Source: Lepidostoma basale
Taxonomy: Eukaryota > Arthropoda > Insecta > Trichoptera > Lepidostomatidae
Assembly (NCBI GenBank): GCA_022606425.2
Contig: JAHDVF020001041.1
Coordinates: forward strand, 1-64,000
Reading direction: 5' to 3'
Length of the DNA stretch: 64,000 nt
In this document: positions 1 through 11,972 of the stretch, one piece after another
Layout of the letters: each line of letters opens with the position of its first letter
Position numbering within the stretch: the first letter of the stretch is position 1
Position numbers and translations under genes: made by a program
Notes under the pieces: generated by a model
Databases searched by the model: none
What the model saw: only the letters and a program-made list of their open reading frames with translations
Told to the model about the DNA's origin: nothing

Positions 1-711
1 ATCGATCGTATATTCCTTAAATGTTTTAATATACAGTAATGACTTTCAATATTGTTATTTATACATTCAAATGTCTAACGAGATGGGATAGTTCAATGTT
101 ACTTAGTGTATGTAGATTTTCACCATGTCGTTCTCTTTGAATCCGGTTGACATTTTTGATGTATCAAATAACTTCGTGAACCAATCATTTTTTTATAAAA
201 CAATTTAGTGTGTCAGTACTTTCACCTCAGCATCCATCCTTTCGACCGGCCGAAGATTAATAGACCCGTTGAAGCCACCTCGACGTATGCAAACGTATTT
301 CTAAACAATTTGTTAGGCATGATCTCATTATCGATACAGTCTAATTGGCGATACGATCTCTGTTCTCATTCCCCGCGCCGTGACCGGCTCCGGGGACACT
401 CGTGATCCAACTAACTCTTGCAATTAGCTTTAAAAAGTCTTTCTTGTTACACATTTATAAGGTCTTGGGCGAATTTTTATTCAAATTCCGTAAGATGATA
501 GTTACCCATAAACTAATTCTAATTTTAAAATTTCGATGAAAAATGTTATATTCGTAAATTAATACGAATGAAAATTTTATATTGTTCTCCCGATGAGGAA
601 TGTGTAAAGTATAAAACCTTGTGGGAAATATATTCAAAAGGGGAAAAACGGTGTTATAATTCATTAAAAAATCGAATAAAAACGCCTGTTTCATATAAGT
701 ACCTATAATTA
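1..711. other. AT-rich intergenic DNA, no gene seen
   Basis: No open frame here has the length, motifs or splice context of a gene. Positions 545-575 contain a short match to the arm of the hairpin MITE family described at 2614-2768, so part of the stretch is old repeat. Confidence 0.5.
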
Positions 712-867
712 AGAATTAATTGTATCTCAATAGTAACGAATATGCAAATCGGAAACAGAATATGGTGGTCGAGGCGTTTATAGGACAAAAAGGTCCTGTA
801 AACGCCTCGACTACCATATTCTGTTCCCAATTTGCATCTTCGTCTCTATTGAGATACAATTAATTCT
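712..867. mobile_element. Near-palindromic MITE, copy 1 (156 bp)
   Basis: The two halves are almost perfect reverse complements: AGAATTAATTGTATCTC at 712 reads back from 867, and the arms continue through a GAGGCGTTTA segment to a central AAAAA loop, giving arms of about 75 bp. A second copy of the family lies at 18205-18342 and shares the same terminal sequence. There is no coding capacity, so this is a non-autonomous hairpin element. The flanking target duplication is not clear. Confidence 0.8.
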
Positions 868-2613
868 AAAAAATGATAACCCGCAATGGGTAAAATCCAG
901 TATTCGTCTACAAGTATTTGTATACATTCAAAATGTTATAAGTTTAATTATATTATATTTTACGGGAATAACATGATTCGATAATTTTTAGTACAATTTT
1001 ATTGTATCTAATTGAAGACTTTTCATGGATTTGGTTTGGTTATATCTGTGTATATGGCGTGATGGGACTTATTAGGAGGAATCTCAAAAGAGACCGAGTC
1101 CCACAAGACGTCATACAAGAAATATTTTTCTACATAACCATCGTAATTATATAGGCGGTGAGAGTACTTGACAGCGACATATTGTATGTTTGATTCTTAT
1201 TCATATAAATTATTTCTTGAACCTTCATTTGTTATTGGAATGTTAGTTATACAATTATATTAAAATCATTTAGAAACATAATTGAACTAACCAGGCTTGA
1301 AAGTTTCTTCTCTATATCATATTATTACGGGTAAAACATCAGTCAATCGCTCAAAAATTCTTATCCCTAATATGGAAGATTTTTTTCACGGGTGTGTGGC
1401 AGGCTAACGAGAATTAAAATCAATTAAGAGATGGTAGGTGGCTAATAGTTCGCCTCGTCCATCAGGTTTAAACCGGCAATAATGATAGGTTATGAAGCCA
1501 CACACACACACATCAGACTCACTTTGAGGTTCTGCGATCCCATCTCAGATTATAAGATACGGCGCGACGTATTGTTCTGTCCCTGGTTCTAGGAGCTGCC
1601 ACTCGGCTGCATACTTCTGGCGGTCCGATGCTGGCATGGCTGTCAGTACACAATGGAGTATTAGTTATCTCCTCGCTTTCTCTCGAACATCGCCCACTAT
1701 TATAATTATTTGCAATAAAAAACTAAATAGTTTTCTTTACCAATCGTTTACAGTAAACTTTCCATTTTTTTATTGTAAATATGTTTTAGTGGTTACTTAT
1801 ATTAAAGACTATAATTAATATCATTTCATTTTATTTCCATAATGAACTATAAAAATAATTTCCTCTCTCTCTTAAACTACAAATCAGAATAAGGATACAG
1901 TTTAAACATAATATTTTCCATATATTGTTTTTACTTAATGTTCATCGTGAAAATCCGTCCTGTTTTTAAAACACAATATTACATTTTTTAAATATCTTCC
2001 ACAAGTGAATCGATCGTGACAAAGAAAATCACATGAAAGGTTACAATTTACAATAAATAATTTTAAATATTTACATTTTACCTACATATTTATGTAAATA
2101 TGACACTCAGAGTTAAATAATCATAAAAGCCATTCAATAACGATTCTAAGGGGTAGGTAACGACGATAGGACTGAGAAATCGTATCTCTACACTATTCTA
2201 GTTTCTCTAGCAGTTTCCTGCTTAATTTCTATACATATCTCTTGTATTGTTTACCTACTTCATCCAATAAAAATTGTTTCTTATTACAAACATCCTAACA
2301 CGAATCTATTCCCAACCTAATCGTGGACAAGTATCCGATGCTAATTTTGCCAATGGCCGACCACTTTAAGCGATCATTTACATATTCCAGTAAATACCAA
2401 AAACTGGTATTAAGTACATTTTCAAATTTAAAAGTGTAAAAATATTATACGTTTTTATATGTTATGATCATCGGTGACCATGGCACCGATGTGATCTTCA
2501 TATACAAATCATAGTTGGTCACCGATGACCGCCATGGCAATAAAAGTATTAAAGTAATTAAAAATATATTATTTATTGTTTTTTGAACAATGATGTAAAA
2601 CTCCATATTAAAT
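868..2613. other. AT-rich intergenic DNA with old repeat pieces
   Basis: No gene is supported. Positions 940-995 resemble one arm of the hairpin MITE at 2614-2768 (TTATATTTTACGGGAATAACATG-like). Positions 2465-2540 hold an imperfect inverted repeat around TCATCGGTGACC / GGTCACCGATGA. A short CA run lies near 1500. Confidence 0.45.
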
Positions 2614-2768
2614 AATTAATACGAATGAAAACGTCAGTTTTCTAGAAGTTTTATTATATTTTATGGGAATGACATGACATTTGATAACGCCTTAGAAAGG
2701 CGAAATATGTCATTCCCATAAAATATAATAAAACTTCTAGAAAACTGACATTTTCATTCGTATTAATT
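2614..2768. mobile_element. Hairpin MITE, most complete copy of the family (155 bp)
   Basis: The left arm starting AATTAATACGAATGAAAA (2614-2675) is repeated in reverse complement at 2707-2768. The stem is about 62 bp with only one or two mismatches, around a 31 bp loop containing GATAACGCC...GGCGAAAT. Degraded relatives that share TTCTAGAAGTTTTATTATA, GATAATGCC and AGGCGAAACATGT occur near 545, 940, 3490, 22975, 30345, 30600, 36650, 37470, 38950, 42440 and 50645. It has no coding capacity. Confidence 0.8.
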
Positions 2769-4380
2769 TAAATATATTGATTTATCTAATGAAACAAATA
2801 TTCAAACAATTTTCTAGTTAGGAATTGAATTAAAATTGATATGATTGTATTGTATATTGACCAGGAAACTGTGTAACTTATTGGGTAAATCTTCAATAAT
2901 TTAATAACACAGGAAGTCACAGAGGAGTCTGTGATCAGAATGGCGATTGTAAGACACAACAGTAATAAAACTGGATCCAAACGAAAGAGAAATCTTTTCT
3001 CGTAATGATACTTATTCAATTTTATAATCCATAGTTTCAAAGTCTGTAATTTTCGTTTCATTCAAACTTTAGCATCAATTTCAGAATGTGTGTAATAATG
3101 AACTTTAAAAGTAATTAAACAAGAAATGACTTCTTAGTCACAAAACTCCTTATAAAACTAAAATGAAATAAAACCTTTTTAATTATTTTCCAAAATCACC
3201 ATTTATTTCGCTGAATGTTTGAATGCTAATTATTCGGTGTGGAAAATCAAATCTACTATGAAAAATCATCTCTAAAAGCCATCTAGGATTTCACATCAAT
3301 ACATCAGTACTCATATAACACAACAGTTGCTGTGAAGCACGTTATTCAACATTGTGGTATCTAGTTAATCAATCTCCCACTTTACAGTTCTGATCTGGCC
3401 TCTTGTTAATATTTCTTATTTTCTGTGCCTATTGAAGTTAAACCTGCATGGAAGAAATAAAATTAGATATGACGATGTAATTGTTGCTTGAACAATATTG
3501 TAAAACTCCATATTCAATATGATTGAAATTCATAGGAATGAAAACGTCTGTATCCTAGAAAGTTTTATTATAATTCATGGCAATGAAATGTTTCGCCTTT
3601 CGTATTTGAGAAGCATATTTTATATTTTTGGATGTCAATATAGGGTTTAAATCGAATAAAACACTTGCATTATTCGACAGGTATTCGCAACTTTGTTAGT
3701 CGCGTGTCGTGTGTCTCGCAGCAACATTCCTCTACGATGAAGGGAGATCGCGGTATTCGAAAGTCAACTTTTATAGTGCTTTTTGTATGGTAATGATGAA
3801 AAATCTATTCTCCGATTGCATAAATTGTTTGTTTATTCCTAAACAGCCGAGAACAATTATTTTATACGTGAGAAACGAGCCGCTTAGTCCGCACCGTGTA
3901 CACAGTTTTCGTCATATTTTTTTGTGATATTTTCAGTCATTGTTCGAGAAGAACGTAATTATATTCCAAGAAATTATCCGCGCCTAATTTATGCAATTAC
4001 CTTTTCATTACAATCTGTGTAATCTATAATCATATTTGGGAGGCCATTTAATTGTCGGTTTGGTTCTTTATTCGCGACGCAATGGATATATCTCATGCCT
4101 TCTTATACGAGTATTATATCCTCATATCGGATTAAATTTTGCTTCCGGCACAGCTGTTCTCCGATAAGATTTGGCCATTCTTCTTCTTATCCTGGCTATA
4201 TACTCGTATTTGTTGCTGCATTCTGTATCTAGTCAACCAATGACTTATTATGTAAACTCTCTCCATGAAAAATCGCAGGAAAATTAAAATAAGCATTGGT
4301 ACATCTATTTTTGAATACCTACATATCCAGACAACCGGTGACTTAAACAATCTATTAAAACGTCGATAAAACTTACTTAC
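2769..4380. other. Intergenic DNA with a hairpin-MITE relic at 3490-3605
   Basis: Positions 3490-3605 carry the MITE family landmarks (TAAAACTCCATATTCAATA, GAAAACGTCTGT, AGTTTTATTATAATTCATGG, TTTCGCCTTTCG). A somewhat GC-richer segment at 3690-3920 has an open frame but no recognisable product. Nothing else is supported. Confidence 0.45.
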
Positions 4381-4580
4381 TTATTTCCTATGGCCATACA
4401 ACTCTTGAAGAGTTTTAGCCTCCTTGATGATTTTTTGTCAAGCTCCTCGATCCTGCGCCTTTTGCTCCCAGCAGTCCGATTCGCCCAACCTAGCCAGGTT
4501 AGCCAGAACATTGTCCATTAGGCGCTGTCTAAGCCTTCCAAGAGGTCTTACTCCAGTCGGTCTAGACGCGTACAGGGTCT
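4381..4580 (-). mobile_element. LINE ORF2 C-terminal fragment, degraded
   Basis: The minus strand reads a short Arg/Trp-rich stretch containing GVRPLGRLRQRLMDNVL and SDCWEQKAQDRGA. Such tails are typical of the 3' end of insect non-LTR retrotransposon ORF2 proteins (the RP.GR.RQRW.D motif). It is truncated on both sides and contains stops. The clade cannot be decided. Confidence 0.5.
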
Positions 4581-5849
4581 TGATTGCTCTATAAAACATA
4601 AAAGACAAAAATGCTCGATAAAACATAAAAGAAAAAAATAAACAAACATACTTAGAATATTTATTAATCATTCACATAATATGTCGAACTTTACATTATT
4701 TTCAACGACAATTTGACAAGCCACAGATTCAACTATTGACTTAGACATATACTCCAAACAATTATAAAATATCTTCTTCATCTTTTTCATTCTTCTTCCC
4801 TTAACTGTTGGATATAGGCCTCTGCCATTTTTTTCCATGCGTCCCTGTTTTGTTCCTTCCGTATCCAGGTCTTCCTATCTATTCGGGCAATGGCAACAGT
4901 CCATCCGACACCCCTATTCCTTTACATTTATTTCATCATACAATTTACTTACAAGAAAATTTTATATTGTTCAATACTCCATACTTTCCTTTTTATTAAA
5001 ACTTGTTCGCTAACTATACCTAAAAACAAATGATTTTGCAATTGAAACAATGAACAGACGTAACACAATATTTAAAACTTGTCTGAATAGTAATTCTGAT
5101 CTATGCATAAAAGAGTGTATTGCTAGTCCGATAGAATGGTACAATTTTTGTTTCAACAATTGAATGGCAAAGTGTACTAACATTAGGTATAGCATGTGGA
5201 GTTAATAGGTTTTTTAATCAAAAATACCAGCGAGTTTTCTATACTGCGAACAGAGCTGATAAGATCTTGAATACCTGTAGGTAATATAAGATCTTGAATA
5301 GATAAAAACACAATGTTCACTTGTCTTGTTGACAAACAATATATAAAGTACATTTTGGAGTGTAATGAATCGAGCTTTACTATCAGTTACAATTACCGTT
5401 ATACATTGTAGTGACTAGGTTCGTTTAATACATAACAGTCTATATAATTTCATTCACGTACGCACTGAGGTAATACACAAAAGTGTGGTGTTTATAGTTA
5501 ATTCGGAATGCATATTGCGCAAGTTGATTGACCCTCCGGAGCTCCGCAGCCTGCTTTGCACTGGCCAATCGTAATTTTACGAGTACCTGCGTGCTACTAT
5601 TGTAGGCCTAACCAAAACTACCCGACCATGTACAGCGGACACGAATCATAGCCATTATCTTACAGACTAGTCCCTAAGTTCTGGACATGCTTACTCCGTA
5701 ATTGTGGAAGTTATTTACAAACAAGTATTGTTGTGTATATGTATAACAAAAAGTATTTTTGTAATAAATAAAATAAATGTTAGTTCTTATTACATTACGG
5801 AAATACTGCTTTCAAGATTGGAAACCATAATTCGATTTTTTTTAAAGTT
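4581..5849. other. Intergenic DNA
   Basis: No gene is supported. Positions 4776-4875 contain a short repeat of the 'ACTGTTGGATATAGGCCTC' type. Related pieces occur near 22780 and 38880, so this is a dispersed repeat end. Positions 5515-5660 are less AT-rich, but I cannot assign them. Confidence 0.4.
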
Positions 5850-6085
5850 TGGTTCGCAGCGAACTTAATTAAAATCTTTGCTGGCATTTTCCCGTTGCTT
5901 TCTACATTTTTTACACAAAACAGGTTATTTGAACCCAATTACTGTATACAATTTTCTTAGCTAATGATTATCGTGACATGTGATAGGTAGCTAATATATC
6001 GCCATTTTATTGTCACGTGAATTCTCCACCAGACCAAAGATAAAGTGACGATCACAATGCCATCGTCGGGAATCGAAATCGAAAT
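5850..6085 (-). mobile_element. SINE-like repeat, head-truncated copy
   Basis: This block is clearly related to 38456-38712. Both share GATAGGTAGCTAATATATCG, CCATTTTATTG, a CCAGACCAAAG/CAGACCAATG segment and GGAATCGAA. In the longer copy the last of these is the B-box of a tRNA-derived head. Here the similarity stops at that point, so the head is missing or decayed. Orientation is taken from the longer copy. Confidence 0.5.
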
Positions 6086-6505
6086 TCGAAACATAAGACC
6101 CAAAAGCCGTTTGAAAAGAAACCGTTTATAGTGAATAAAAACGCAATATTCAAAAAAATTTAATAATTTTAATTATTAATATTAAAATTATCCATTCTAT
6201 TAACTTAAATTCAACATTATTATAAAAATTATCCATTATATTGAATAATAAACCGCTTCAACCAGTCCACGGAACACATGATGATAAACGTCCCAGTGAA
6301 TGAAATGATTTGTATTACTGTACATTTTTCCAGTCACAAAATCCTTACGTTTTCAGCCGTGATGAAAACGATGTAACGCGTTCTGTGACCGATATTGTTA
6401 CCAAATGTCTGTAATCCGGATCAAGTGTATGGAGAATAAGTTATTCCGAGTATTCCCAGCCATTACACCGGGTAATTTCCCAATTGAGTGGCATTGTTTG
6501 GCTGA

Positions 6506-6534
6506 GCCGGGCGGTCGCGCGCTGCTCGCCCGGC
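6506..6534. other. GC-rich inverted repeat in AT-rich DNA
   Basis: GCCGGGCG (6506-6513) and CGCCCGGC (6527-6534) are exact reverse complements around a GC-rich 13-base spacer. They sit in a GC-rich island at about 6440-6570 inside very AT-rich sequence. I do not know its role; an unrecognised non-coding exon or an old insertion are both possible. Confidence 0.3.
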
Positions 6535-6742
6535 GGGGATACAGTTACCGAGCTGCTCATGGATAATACGGTAAACTGAACTTTATTCCTGAGAATTGAC
6601 TTTTTAGGAATCACTGATACTCATTTCATTTTAAACTACCGGCGTTACATGTTCGGGGCTTCGAGAAGTAGTTGACATACCTGTATACCGACACTTGCTA
6701 CTCCATTTTCAATAACTAAAAAGCTCCTTGAACACGCGTATT

Positions 6743-7149
6743 TGAGGGTATTAGTTGCAAACCTGGCAAACTCCATCATTAGATGTTTTGAGTAAATCCC
6801 AAAAAACTGATACGCCAATAAAATGCGTTTTTTTACGATATTTATTTTTTTCATAGTTAGTCAGTTAGTATTTTAAAAGTAATCAGCCATGAAATAATCA
6901 TCATTATGTTGATAATTAAAGTAAAATAATGAATTTCATTTTGGAGTTTGCCAGCTTTGCAACACTCAAGTGGAGGTTGCCATGTTTGCAACAAACCCTA
7001 TATTTTAATAGCAAAATTCTTCAGGATGAAGCTGAATTTGAAACTGAAAATCAATAACAATTGTGTGCAAATGTATTATGATTCAGCCCAATTCATATCT
7101 CACTTTTGATTGTTGGTGGAGTTTGCCGGGTTTGCAAATAATACCCTCA
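6743..7149. mobile_element. MITE-like element with about 30 bp inverted ends
   Basis: TGAGGGTATTAGTTGCAAAC at the left end matches the reverse complement of the right end (TGAGGGTATTATTTGCAAAC) and continues into GGCAAACTCCA on both sides. The internal sequence repeats the theme (GGAGTTTGCCAGCTTTGCAA near 6955). There is no transposase. The target duplication is not clear. Confidence 0.6.
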
Positions 7150-8807
7150 TTTCTAAATATCTTATTTTAACCAAATGTGACGAGAGTTAAAAATATCAAT
7201 ATTTAAAAAAAATAGCAATAATAACTACCAATTTTGTTTAAACGTTGCATTTCGATAAAACAGCGTAAGAATTGTATTTCTTTTATGTTGTTATTTAAAT
7301 GTGTGATATTATACGAGTATTACAGACGCTTATTTTGATTACTAATTAATTTGTTATTGCTAACCTCAGTTCCGTCCTCCAGCCATCTTGCCTCATCTGA
7401 ATTCTTCTCATTCCTGACCTCCACTCCCTCCCTCACTCCCCACGTGACCTCGCGTGAGTACCCACCATACACGAATATTTATAATCTACACCTTTATTAG
7501 TGTGTGTTACAACACAGGTATTAACATAGTTGTAAACTTACCTCCGAGTGTGTACTCTTTGCATATCTCGCAATCTTACTCAGTAGCATCTGTTCATATT
7601 TTTTATTGTGTTTTACCTTTATGCGTTAACTAATTACGAAGTTATTTTCTTCAGAAATCCAGAGATGAATTTTAATAACGATTACACCATATATGCGAAG
7701 ATTATTTCAACTCACAAGCTTAGATTTAATTTAATATTATTTGTGATATTTAACTTTTTATTTTTACAAGTACATTGATTAAACCACAGAAATTCGTTCC
7801 AGTAATTTCATTTTTACCACAATAGTTCATCTTTCATACTTGTTATGCAAGCTCAACTTTTCACTCGTTAGTTAATGTTACTTGATTTTTGTCATATTAG
7901 TTAATTAGCATAGTAAATTTTTATTCCAGTTTCTATTTATTGTGAACAATGCATAACTTTGCGATAACCCTTGAATCATCAACTTTATATTTTTACAACA
8001 ATATTATCAAAATAGGCGAATTCATTACATGCTATTGTACTTCACTATGCATTAATATATAGAAGTAACATTACATTAGAAATACTGCGTATTATTAATA
8101 TGGGGTTAAGATTTCATTCAAATGCGCAGCTTAACCTGATATACTGAAACAGATTCTAGTGCATCAAACTGTAGAAAGATCCGTCGGTACAGATATACAT
8201 ATGCGAGTAATACAAACTAGTCTATAGTGACCCGCACAGCGGGCCGACTGCACATTTATGGTACAGGGTGATTCAGCTAAAACTAAACACATATTATTAA
8301 AATATATATATAACCCTAAGTTTCTTTCCGCGATATGATATGAGAAATTGCAAATGTTGTATTGGTGGCCGCCTATGTGAAATTATAAGAGTGTACTCTT
8401 GAAATATTCTCAATCAACTATTTACATTATATGAGATGGCTATAAATATGATGTACAAATATGTATTTTTAACTTATCAATCTCAATCACAAAAACACTC
8501 TTGTTTTACTTTTATGAATCGTTTGTTACAACTTACCACCCGATTTAAATTATTATAATACTTTCAATGTATACCTACGCAATTTTAATTGATTTTTAAT
8601 ACAATTTCGCCATTTTTTATCGGAGCTATTTAGAATTTTCTGCATTGTACCAAGAAACTACATATTATATTCAATTTTTCTAAAACAGAAGAACTACAGA
8701 AAAACGATTATGTAGAGAGAAGTGAGATCGAGAAAACGGACAGACAATTATGAATTACCCAATACGTAAAGTGTAACATTTGTTAAATGGTTATAAACTT
8801 TAACGTA
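7150..8807. other. AT-rich intergenic DNA, no gene seen
   Basis: There is no supported coding region. Positions 7370-7465 are C-rich and contain CACGTGACCTCGCGTGA, which stands out from the surroundings but cannot be assigned. Confidence 0.45.
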
Positions 8808-10087
8808 CCGTAAACCGGGGTTAAATTGCATCACTTTTTTATAACTTTTGAGTAAAGTTGAATTTTTTCATCGAGGAGATGAGGTGTGTTTTTGACAATA
8901 AATGGCATGGTTATATAGTATATTTCCTTTACTTTTTTGTGGTTTAAAGTATATTTTGTAGATTCATATTCAAGCTTTAATTTTTTGAAAAATGATGCAA
9001 AGTAACCCCTATGGCGGGGTGACTTTGCATCACTTTTTTTTTCTTCAGTATCTTAATAGTTTCCACATGGACATGCAAAATAACCTCATAAAACGGTTTC
9101 GGGCATCTTCCAAATCTAGCCTTATTTTTAAAAACATTTTAGAATCTTAATAAAATACAAATTTCAGGTGTTTTGATTAATAACTTTATTTAAATTTACC
9201 TACACGCATATCACAAAGAAAATAAATAAAAATCACCCTTTAAATATTTGGATGCTTTCACATAATTAATATATATAATCTATAGTCATACAAATAATGA
9301 CTAAACTAAAATACACAAATTTTTTTTTTAATTTTTTTTCCATCTTATTTTTTTGAGTTCACCAGAAGGACGCTTTCAAACCAATCATAGAATATTGCTG
9401 CTTCAAACCATCCCGAGGTTGAATGATGATACCGACACCCTTCAGGCCCACCTTCTGTCCATGTCGTCCATAAGTGAGCTGATTTATAAACCACGAATGG
9501 CGGCAACATTTTTCCAGCAGTACTCCCACAGATCATAAGTGCATATCGCCTACTTCCAACCTTTCTTTTATATTGGTACTCTGCCCATAGCTAAAAACAT
9601 TTTTTTAAAGAAATTACTCAAATACGTAAAGTTTACCGTAAAAAAATAAGAAATGGGGTAACTTTGCATCTGATGCAATCTAACCCCAAATTCGTTGAAA
9701 ATGAGATAACTTCCAAAAATAAATCAGTAAAATTATATTTTGGTAAATTTTGTAAGAAATACTAGTATTATCAAATAGATGACAAAATTCAACATACGAA
9801 ACCACTTTACTCGCCTTAGAATGATATACACTGTCGAAGATGTGATAATGATTACCTATAGTAATTATTCATAAAAACTGCCCAACCTATCCAAACCGCT
9901 AATCACTCAGCACTAAAGTACCATATTGAATGGAAAATAACCTCAGGTAAGAGTGAAAAGTTACATCTATTGAATGTTTGTAGAAACAATAAGTTATAGT
10001 TAGTAGCAACTACAACACATGTCTCCAAAAACTTTTTTTTTTGATGCAAAGTTACCCTTGATGGTGCAATTTAACCCCGTTTTACGG
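8808..10087 (-). mobile_element. Pogo/Tc1-like DNA transposon relic (1.28 kb), TA target
   Basis: The ends are inverted repeats: CCGTAAACCGGGGTTAAATT on the left and the reverse complement of AATTTAACCCCGTTTTACGG on the right. Each is flanked by TA (8806-8807 and 10088-10089), the target site of the IS630/Tc1/mariner/pogo superfamily. A remnant of a DDE domain lies inside on the minus strand (9345-9536). Six copies of a 16-18 bp motif of the form GGGGTNA..TTGCATC are spread near both ends and in the middle. The element is far too short and broken to be active. Confidence 0.75.
9345..9536 (-). pseudogene. DDE superfamily (pogo/Jerky-type) transposase remnant
   Basis: The 63-residue frame contains LPPFVVYKSAHLW, TWTEGGPEG and SGWFEAAIFYDWF. 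This resembles the part of the DDE-1 endonuclease domain that follows the first catalytic Asp in pogo/Jerky-like proteins (PP..VYK.....W..GGP......SGW.....F..W). The rest of the transposase is absent. It belongs to the TA-flanked element at 8808-10087. Confidence 0.65.
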
Positions 10088-11006
10088 TACTCTTAACTCT
10101 ATTCACAGTTGTCTTCTACCACGAGATTTCAGTTAAAAAGACCACTTGACTTTGTCCATTTTTATATAGGTATTTGAAACTCAAGGAGATATACCTATGG
10201 TGATATGTATGTACTGGGACTATTAAAACTATATATAAAATGAAAGATATTTAATGTAATAATTCAATTGATTATTACCGAATCTTTAGACGTAGCGTCC
10301 GGAGAGAGTGAATGGATCCACCCAGCCTGGGCTGGGGTACGGTACTCTGGGATATATGGCGGTGTCAGAACTAGCTGTGTTAATTGGGTATGTTAAAGAA
10401 TATCACACATCAAAGCCCACGTTTTCATTAATTTCAATAGGAATTAATTCCTTGCGGTGTCTTTGGTATTCAATAGAACTGTGTTCACTATATGTAACCT
10501 CTTATAGAAAAAAACCTGCGTGGATCGCATTGATTTGATTGTACAATATATTATAGTAATTTTGATTAGCTATAATGTTCTCAGAACCACGTGATCGGGC
10601 TATGGAATTAAAAAGATACTTATTTGTTTCTAGAAATGATTTTTTTAAATCTAAATCTTTGGCCTGAATTATATTTGGACTACAGCAATTCAGTAATTTA
10701 TTAACTCGCATAAGTTATGCAAGACAGCCATAATATATTCCGCCGCGACAAGGACAAGATCCATAGCGATACCGGATACTTTATGTCATCTCACTGCGGA
10801 CGCGGGCCAGATGGGCAATATCATGTTTCTGACTGGCCTTCTCCGCTCTTCAATGTGAAATGCAGAAAGGTGACTTTACTTTATGAGTGCGCCTTCTAAT
10901 GTGCGCCACCGGAGACTCTCAAAGTTTCTGGTGGCTGGAGAGTTCCAGAGGAGCAACAAGTGGACTTCAAGTATTGTGTAGCCCGGAAAGATGTATACCT
11001 ACATTT
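10088..11006. other. Intergenic DNA with an unassigned coding-like patch
   Basis: Positions 10717-10899 on the plus strand are open and of balanced composition (contains RRDKDKIHSDTGYF and CGRGPDGQYHVSDW). I do not recognise the product and see no convincing splice partners. A decayed mobile-element frame is as likely as an exon. Confidence 0.3.
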
Positions 11007-11263
11007 CAGTGGCGGTACTCCCATAGAAGCCCAGAAGCTCGGCTTGCTTAAGGAATTTTGAATCAAAACCTCTTCTTGTTTACAGAGCTTCAGCTCTTGT
11101 GGCTATTCTTCTTACGTCTGATGGGAAAATTGTTGAAAGGTGATTTGGTGGGTTGTTGGGTGATTTGGTATGCGGGGGCACGATTACTTAGATTTTTGGG
11201 GTTTTGATTTAAAATTTCTTACGCAAGCCGGGCTTCTGGGCTTTTATGGAAGTACCGCCACTG
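11007..11263. mobile_element. hAT-type MITE (257 bp) with 8 bp target duplication
   Basis: The ends are inverted repeats starting CAGTGGCGGTACT. Similarity continues for about 60 bp with one arm containing AGAAGCCCAGAAGC. The element is flanked on both sides by the exact 8 bp duplication CTACATTT (10999-11006 and 11264-11271). An 8 bp duplication with CAGTGGCGG ends is characteristic of the hAT superfamily. There is no coding capacity, so it depends on a transposase elsewhere. Confidence 0.88.
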
Positions 11264-11795
11264 CTACATTTATTTTCGTGTTGAGTATCTTCGACAGTGT
11301 GAGCACAGATTATTTTATCTATTAGATTTCAGAATCCACCGTTCATTACATTATCTTATCCCAAAATCTTTTATTTCAAGAGAAAAATGTTAAAAGTCCT
11401 ACTTAAAGCCAAACCGATGATCACCTAAGATGTGTGTTTTTTTCTTCATATTGACGTCATTAGTAAAAATATGGCGATCGATGGTTTTGTGAAACATATT
11501 ATTGGAAATGAAATTAGCTACATAATAAGTTTAAGTATCTTTGTATTGGAGTGCCGTAAGTGAAAAATGTTCACCATTTCCTTCAGTCTATATTGGAATG
11601 CCACCCAGCATGATCTGCCATATTCAACTGCTATTACTATTTAATGCAAATATTTCTACAGCCACTCGCGGTTGCATAAATGACAAGCATTATATGATAT
11701 TTTAGAATCTTCAATATAATAAATTGAAACGAGAATGAAAAGCGTATTTTAACACTTTCACCGTTTTACCAAAGCATAACAACTTTCATTGTTAG

Positions 11796-11972
11796 ATGTT
11801 CAATTTTGATATAATTCACGAGAATAGACGAGTAATTCAAAGGAGCCATGAGCAGCAGAGCCTGCCTAATGACATCATTGATGGTAATCTACACCAGATC
11901 TACCCAGATGAGTTCTACGGAGAGGCGTATTTCTATGGCGCAAGTCTGATAGCTAGCAATCAAATACGATAA
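11796..11972 (+). CDS. Possible small ORF or orphan exon (58 aa), unrecognised
   Basis: The frame opens at ATG 11796 and ends at TAA 11970-11972. It reads as ordinary protein rather than low-complexity sequence: it contains ENRRVIQRSHEQQSLP, DIIDGNLHQIYPDEF and YGEAYFYGASL. I recognise no family. No clear promoter, splice partners or poly(A) signal define a gene around it. It may be an exon of a gene not otherwise visible, or a piece of a decayed element. Confidence 0.25.
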   Translation: MFNFDIIHENRRVIQRSHEQQSLPNDIIDGNLHQIYPDEFYGEAYFYGASLIASNQIR

